Made by a program: the position numbers and the translations under genes
The notes under the pieces: generated by a model
What the model was told of the DNA's origin: nothing
Seen by the model: only the letters and a program-made list of their open reading frames with translations
Databases searched by the model: none
Source of the DNA: Candidatus Heimdallarchaeota archaeon
GTDB lineage: Archaea; Asgardarchaeota; Heimdallarchaeia; Heimdallarchaeales; Heimdallarchaeaceae
DNA: 64,000 nucleotides
Direction: 5' to 3'
Assembly (NCBI GenBank): GCA_019057815.1
Contig: JAHLWR010000018.1
Coordinates: 1-64,000 of the forward strand
Part shown: positions 59,564-64,000 of the stretch, piece by piece
Numbering within the stretch: position 1 is the first letter of the stretch
How the letters are laid out: each line of letters starts with the position of its first letter

Positions 59564-60802
59564 TCAATTTTCATCGTTATTAGATGTTTTTTTCTCTTCT
59601 GAAAAATTAGTTATCCATTCTCTCATTTTAGGAGTAAGCCCAAAAATAATTGATCTACCTTCTTGCCCTTTGACCATTACAACATTTTTATCTTTCAATC
59701 TTTTTAAGAAACTTTTAGTCCCCATATATTTACTACGATATTCTGCAGATGAGAGATTTCCGTAAAGATAATGAGTCAACTCTTTTGCCGAAGCATTTTT
59801 CTGAATCAAGTATTCACAAACTTGTCTTTCTCTTTGTGGAAAACTATTCAAAGCTTGTTGAATTATGAAGGCATCATTATTATCAGTGTAACCTAAAACA
59901 GGGGAACGAGAATACATATTAGTTACAGTCATCACATCATTGAAAGATACAGTCGCAGATTTATTCTTTCTTGAGTATTCATATGCATCAGCTAATATTG
60001 AGATAAGTACCCAAGGATTGCCTTTTGAGTTTATCCAAGCTGATTCTAATGCTCTTTCAGTGAAAATATCTGTAACTCTAATGTTAGAGCGATTTAAAGC
60101 ATATAACATTCTCTTTTTGATTAATTCGTACGTCTCACCTAAAGTGAATTCAGGGAGACGAATTGAACACGAAAAATTACTAAAACCTCCTTCTCGCATT
60201 CCATCTTGACAGTCAACTATATCTTTCATACTGCAAGTTATAATACAAGCAAGATGTTCCTTTAGTGAGTTAATGAGTTTTGCTGCATCTCTCGAAATTA
60301 ATTTAAGATTTTCATTCTGAAAATCATCTATTAATAGAACTATTAAACAATCCTTTTCTTTTACATATCTTTTAAGAGCAACAACAATCTGCTCCTTTGT
60401 TTGCTCCTTTGTTGAATAGGATTTTCCAAATACATGTTGTTCAATTCCTTGCATAAAAGCAGATTGAGAGTATTCTGGAATGTCATTTGGTGTAAATGAA
60501 ATTACATATACTTTCTTCTTAGAGATGTATTTAAATAAAATTTCAGATAAACCATTTTTTAAGAGATTGATAAGGTAGGATTTCCCAGATTTAACATTGC
60601 CCAAGATAATCGATAATGTCTTACCTTTCTTCAAAATTTGAATAAGTCTAGCAATTTGACTATTCAATTTTTCAGAAGAGACATAAAGTTCAGGTAAATA
60701 TTCCGATGTCCACGGGTTTAGATCTAATTCTTTAGACTGAACATCGTATTTTGTTTCATCCATATATTGCGAAATATTGAATACTCTTTCCAATAAGGTC
60801 AT
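59564..60802 (-). CDS. P-loop ATPase (AAA/ORC-like) with a C-terminal winged helix
   Basis: A 412-residue protein. Walker A is GNVKSGKSY at residues 68-76, and the Walker B is LIVLLIDDFQNE near residue 160. The following helices resemble AAA+ or ExeA-type ATPases, and the C-terminal 100 residues (QALNSFPQRERQVCEYLIQ, then SAEYRSKYMGTKSFLKRLKD) form a winged-helix-like DNA-binding domain. That order is seen in Orc1/Cdc6-like and STAND ATPases; it is too divergent to call an origin-binding protein. Its upstream 315-base gap is shared with cofE, which is divergent. Confidence 0.7.
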   Translation of the reverse strand: MTLLERVFNISQYMDETKYDVQSKELDLNPWTSEYLPELYVSSEKLNSQIARLIQILKKGKTLSIILGNVKSGKSYLINLLKNGLSEILFKYISKKKVYVISFTPNDIPEYSQSAFMQGIEQHVFGKSYSTKEQTKEQIVVALKRYVKEKDCLIVLLIDDFQNENLKLISRDAAKLINSLKEHLACIITCSMKDIVDCQDGMREGGFSNFSCSIRLPEFTLGETYELIKKRMLYALNRSNIRVTDIFTERALESAWINSKGNPWVLISILADAYEYSRKNKSATVSFNDVMTVTNMYSRSPVLGYTDNNDAFIIQQALNSFPQRERQVCEYLIQKNASAKELTHYLYGNLSSAEYRSKYMGTKSFLKRLKDKNVVMVKGQEGRSIIFGLTPKMREWITNFSEEKKTSNNDEN

Positions 60803-61117
60803 AATATCACACCGGAGAGGGAAAGAAGTGCATGGAACATTAATTACCTACTTTGACAGTGAAAAGTTTGCTTAAATAGTTTTTCTAATTTTAAGCTACC
60901 TATCAACAATAATTAAATTATAGTTATGCCTTATTCATTTCGCTAATATATGTTTTAATCTACAACTCCAGCTAAATCTGTTTATACGGAGAGCACAAGG
61001 TTAACTAGGTTTAATTGTTGGAAAATTTTGATAATGGACGGAGCAAAAAGTGTACTTTTGGAATAGAATTAAACTTATTTCGAATGATTTTTAGACATCA
61101 ACTAAAACGTAATTCAA
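60803..61117. other. 315-base divergent intergenic region
   Basis: No coding frame of credible length is seen on either strand. The stretch GCTTAAATAG around 60872-60882 reads as a TATA-like box on both strands, about 70-80 bases before the start of the minus-strand ATPase gene. The rest is AT-rich. I saw no tRNA, repeat array or hairpin. Confidence 0.5.
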
Positions 61118-61933
61118 ATGAAAGTAATCTCCATTATCCCTATAGTTTCAACAAAAGTAATTGATGAAAAAGATGAGCTTATTGATGTAATTATAGCTTC
61201 AATTACAAAAGAAGGAATTACTCTTCAAGATAATGACATACTAGTTATTGCTAGTAAAGTTGTTTCAATGGCTGAAAAAGAGGTTATTGATTATAGTAAA
61301 ATTAGTCCTACTGAAACAGCAAAAAAACTAGCAATAAAAGCTAGAATACCCGCAGAATTTGCACAAATAATTTTAGATGAATGTGATAATCAATTTATCG
61401 GGACAGTTCCAGGAGCTATTACTACAGTTCATAAGTATGGATTATTAGCGAATGCTGGAGCAGATCAATCAAATATAGGGGAAAACCGGGCGATTATTCT
61501 TCCAAAAGATTGCAACAAATCTGCAAAAAACATTCATATTAAACTAAGAGAAATATCTGACAAATTTGTGGGAATAGTTATTGCGGATTCGAGGACAATG
61601 CCTGTAAGACTTGGAACCGTTGGATGTGCATTAGGAACTTACGGTTTTAAATCAGTGACTGATGAAAGAGGAAAATTGGATCTGTTTAACAGACCAATAC
61701 ATATTACTACTCGAGCAATAGCTGATCAGCTCGCTACAGCAGCTGAATTAGTTATGGGGGAAACCAATGAAAGAGTACCATTTGTTATAATACGTGGTTA
61801 TCCAATCGAAAGGGTCACTCCAGATAATGAAAGAAACATTAACACCTTAATCACAAAAGAAGATTGCATGTTTCTTGGACCGCTATTACCCTGCTTAGAA
61901 TTTAAAAAGAAAAGTGATAATAATGAAAATTGA
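61118..61933 (+). CDS. cofE: Coenzyme F420:L-glutamate ligase CofE
   Basis: A 271-residue enzyme that adds glutamate to F420-0, using GTP, to make the F420 tail. The family motifs are LVIASKVVSMAEKEVI in the N-terminal region, GLLANAGADQSNIGENRAI (metal and substrate site) and IADSRTMPVRLGTVGCALG. Its presence indicates F420-dependent redox metabolism in this archaeon. It overlaps the next gene by 11-20 bases on the same strand, so the two are probably one operon. Confidence 0.9.
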   Translation: MKVISIIPIVSTKVIDEKDELIDVIIASITKEGITLQDNDILVIASKVVSMAEKEVIDYSKISPTETAKKLAIKARIPAEFAQIILDECDNQFIGTVPGAITTVHKYGLLANAGADQSNIGENRAIILPKDCNKSAKNIHIKLREISDKFVGIVIADSRTMPVRLGTVGCALGTYGFKSVTDERGKLDLFNRPIHITTRAIADQLATAAELVMGETNERVPFVIIRGYPIERVTPDNERNINTLITKEDCMFLGPLLPCLEFKKKSDNNEN

Positions 61934-62780
61934 AGGTTTTTTAGGTAAAATTCTTGTTGGAGATAGCTTTCCTTGTCGGATTGTAGGGATTGTTAACCTT
62001 TCTTCTACTTCATTCTATCGAAAATCAATTAGTACAAAGGAAACAATAGAAGATAATGTGATGAGAATGATTAAAGAAGGAGCGGATTGTTTGGATATTG
62101 GTGCACAATCTACTCGTCCTATTCAAATATATGGGGGGGAAGGAAGAATTGATTCAGAGGAAGAGGAAAAAATCATACAAAGTGCATTATCTATTGTTTT
62201 TGATTTCATTAGCTCATATGATAATGTTGAGCTTTCTGTTGACACAACAAGAAGCAATGTAACAGACTATGCTTTGAAAAAAGGTGTTCGCATAATTAAT
62301 GATATATCTGGTTTTAAAAAAGACCAACGAGTAGCACAACTTATTGGTGATTATGATGCTTCTGCTGTTGTTATGGCCTCAAAAAATGAACCAGGTGACA
62401 TTTTTCAAATTAATGACATAATAGAAGAATTAGATAAGAGTATAATTATCGGAGAGAAAAATAAAATCAGACCCAATAACATTTTGATTGATCCTGGTAT
62501 TGGAAGTTGGGAAGCAAGATCATACAAACATGACTACAATATTATCAAGAAGCTGAAAGATTTTCGAATTTTAGAAAAATCCATCTATATGGGTATTAGT
62601 AGAAAAACATCTATTGGAAAGGCTATTAACGATGCACCATCTGAAAGTAGACTCTATGGTTCTATAGGCGCAACTATGATAGCATTAGTAAATGGAGCAC
62701 ACGTTATACGTACTCACGATGTCAAACCCACTCTAGAAGCAATTAGAGTTGGAGAAACAATTCTTAAATACCAATCATAG
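61923..62780 (+). CDS. Dihydropteroate synthase-like enzyme
   Basis: A DHPS (FolP)-type TIM barrel. The motif IVGIVNLSSTSFYRKS corresponds to the pterin-binding start, ADCLDIGAQSTRP the second loop, and GVRIINDISGF and LIDPGIGSWEARSYKH the later ones. In archaea such enzymes belong to the tetrahydromethanopterin or folate pathways; the exact substrate is uncertain. The start could be GTG at 61914 or ATG at 61923, in overlap with cofE. It converges on the JAMM gene with 9 bases between the stops. Confidence 0.75.
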   Translation: MKIEGFLGKILVGDSFPCRIVGIVNLSSTSFYRKSISTKETIEDNVMRMIKEGADCLDIGAQSTRPIQIYGGEGRIDSEEEEKIIQSALSIVFDFISSYDNVELSVDTTRSNVTDYALKKGVRIINDISGFKKDQRVAQLIGDYDASAVVMASKNEPGDIFQINDIIEELDKSIIIGEKNKIRPNNILIDPGIGSWEARSYKHDYNIIKKLKDFRILEKSIYMGISRKTSIGKAINDAPSESRLYGSIGATMIALVNGAHVIRTHDVKPTLEAIRVGETILKYQS

Positions 62781-62789
62781 GGAGAAGAT

Positions 62790-63629
62790 TTAGGAAAAAC
62801 GAGCAATTAAAAACCATGAGATAACGAAAACTACAACAGCTATGATATTCAAAATCGCATAAATATTAGAAGTCTCATTATCATAAATACGATCAATATC
62901 TTCAGCTATCCCAGCTAGTTTATAGTCTACGGAATTGAGTAATTCTTTTTCTTCCTTGGAGTCAATCTCTTTTTCTACAGTTGCACTTAAAATATCAACA
63001 AAACCATGCAAAATACGTTTATCTTCATCAAGTAATGTAGATGAGTGTAGAGAATCTAGTCTCAAATGAAGTTTTCTTACTTCCTCTGGAGCAAGTTGGG
63101 GAATTTTCCATTTAAGTTCAACACTTACAAGATTGGATAGATGTCTTGTGTGATCATCATAATAAATACCAAAAGATAGAGGTTTATAATCAAAATCGTT
63201 AATTAATCTGAAAAAACTTATATCAAGATCCTTCTGATTCTTAGAACCATAGTATTTAGAAGGATCAATAACCATAGCAACTGCTTCAGGGAATAAATTC
63301 TGATAAGTACGTTGAGTGCCTTTGTCAGTTCCAGAAAGAAAAGTACCATATCCGGGATGTGTATGCCACCATCCAACAATATACTCCTCGCCTTCCCTCT
63401 CTTGCAGATCCTTCACTATCTGTACAAGTGCTTCATCATCTATTACTACATAGGTTGCGGTCTGCTTCTGCTTTCCAGTATCCATGTCAGTAATAATTAG
63501 AGTATCTGTATCTTTGTCAATGTACCCTAAAAGTACTCCAGCTGATTCCTTGGTGTGATCCATTGAATCAACGGTCAGACATTTAGCAATAGCATTTGCT
63601 GACATTAAGATTTCTTTATCATCACTCAT
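62790..63629 (-). CDS. CSN5/Rpn11-like JAMM metalloprotease with a C-terminal membrane anchor
   Basis: A 279-residue MPN+ protease. The JAMM zinc ligands are complete: Glu28 (KESAGVLLG), then His89, His91, Ser99 and Asp102 in GWWHTHPGYGTFLSGTD. The spacing (HxHPx6SxxD) and the neighbouring DKGTQRTYQNLFPEAVAMVIDP resemble eukaryotic Rpn11 and CSN5. The last 23 residues are a single membrane helix (ILNIIAVVVFVISWFLIARF), so the catalytic domain faces the cytoplasm. Rpn11-like enzymes remove ubiquitin or process ubiquitin precursors. No proteasome or E1/E2 gene is adjacent. Confidence 0.88.
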   Translation of the reverse strand: MSDDKEILMSANAIAKCLTVDSMDHTKESAGVLLGYIDKDTDTLIITDMDTGKQKQTATYVVIDDEALVQIVKDLQEREGEEYIVGWWHTHPGYGTFLSGTDKGTQRTYQNLFPEAVAMVIDPSKYYGSKNQKDLDISFFRLINDFDYKPLSFGIYYDDHTRHLSNLVSVELKWKIPQLAPEEVRKLHLRLDSLHSSTLLDEDKRILHGFVDILSATVEKEIDSKEEKELLNSVDYKLAGIAEDIDRIYDNETSNIYAILNIIAVVVFVISWFLIARFS

Positions 63630-63679
63630 ATCTTAATAATATCTATCAAATGAAAGTTTAAATTTCTTCCGCATTGATA

Positions 63680-64000
63680 CTACTTTGTGGTATTAATTTT
63701 ACTTATCATTGGATGGATAGTTAGACAATAATGAGCCATGCCCTTTAGAGTAATAACATCTTGATGGTTTTCAGGAATTTTGAGAGTGTTGGTTTTATCC
63801 AAAACATCCATCATCGCCCAGATTGCTAAAAATAAATCTAGAGGATATCCTTTGGGATATATTTCTGCTAATAAAGGTGCATTGACTTCTTTTAGGTGCA
63901 CATCATATCCTTTTAGAAACGCCTTTATGTCCTCCGCAACAGCTTCAAAATCATGTGTATCTCTAAATTCAACAATTGCTTGTCTTCCGAAAAAAGTTCC
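63680..64000 (-). CDS. Unknown protein, cut by the window edge
   Basis: The minus-strand frame is open from the right edge of the window to the stop at 63680, so the gene starts outside the window. The visible 106-residue part includes GTFFGRQAIVEFRDTHDFEA at its beginning, then KAFLKGYDVHLKEVNAPLLA, a helix rich in aromatic residues and a final CLTIHPMISKI. I do not recognise the family. A GTG at 63901 would be an internal start, but the frame continues upstream without a stop. It lies 50 bases upstream of the JAMM gene on the same strand. Confidence 0.55.
   Translation of the reverse strand, partial: GTFFGRQAIVEFRDTHDFEAVAEDIKAFLKGYDVHLKEVNAPLLAEIYPKGYPLDLFLAIWAMMDVLDKTNTLKIPENHQDVITLKGMAHYCLTIHPMISKINTTK

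Noticed and set aside
60803-61117. tRNA or small gene in the divergent gap
   Set aside because: No cloverleaf-like pairs and no frame longer than about ten codons with a start and ribosome-binding site were seen.

Overview
This window is a low-GC archaeal chromosome segment that looks like an Asgard archaeon, possibly of the Heimdallarchaeia type. Archaeal markers are TFB, PriS/PriL primase, an archaeal-type AlaRS with its N-terminal Cys box, AMP phosphorylase, pyruvoyl arginine decarboxylase, CofE and the KEOPS subunits. The Asgard signs are several Roadblock/LC7 or longin-like small-domain proteins, a CSN5/Rpn11-like JAMM protease with a membrane tail, and a RING/PHD-like cross-brace finger on a long winged-helix repeat protein. 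The lineage is an inference; no rRNA was found in the window.

Layout. 1-620: 3' part and right end of a TnpB-type element. 0.7-9.6 kb: a GH57 enzyme, a thioredoxin-fold protein, two tiny zinc proteins on the minus strand, deoA-cgi121, an unknown protein, and argS with a PfkB sugar kinase. 9.8-18.8 kb: thioredoxin, a Roadblock protein, a secreted subtilase, a HAD phosphatase, a 10-TM protein and a zinc-finger/OB/DHH phosphoesterase. 18.8-26 kb: the most distinctive region, a run of small-fold proteins (Roadblock-like and longin-like), an acidic repeat protein, and three proteins that share one C-terminal domain. 26-31.7 kb: pdaD, a PKD-type surface protein, a GH57/deacetylase-like barrel and TFB. 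31.8-41 kb: a SepF-like protein, alaS, a ThiS/MoaD-like ubiquitin-fold protein, the dpo4-priL-priS operon and a secreted PLD/lamin-tail protein. 41-48.7 kb: an XPD-like helicase, a TPR protein, a nuclease-fold protein, a 2-phosphoglycerate-kinase-like protein and zinc-finger membrane proteins. 48.7-54.3 kb: kae1 with a radical SAM protein, converging on bud32 and a PurM-like protein, then glnA. 54.4-59.2 kb: the winged-helix/RING-like protein, a MazG-like protein, an ABC ATPase and two membrane proteins. 59.2-64 kb: a probable structured RNA, a P-loop ATPase, cofE-DHPS, the JAMM protease, and an unknown gene cut by the window edge.

How the genes connect. Three of the usual KEOPS subunits (Cgi121, Kae1, Bud32) for tRNA t6A synthesis lie in two loci. 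Primase and a Y-family polymerase with a PCNA-binding tail form a replication operon. CofE and a DHPS-like enzyme point to F420 and pterin cofactors. A ubiquitin-fold protein whose Gly-Gly is followed by two residues, a Rpn11-like JAMM protease and a RING-like protein are all present but unlinked, so a ubiquitin-like system is a hypothesis, not a demonstrated operon. The best candidate for something undescribed is the 18.8-26 kb family of small-domain proteins, followed by the winged-helix/RING-like protein and the RNA candidate near 59.3 kb.
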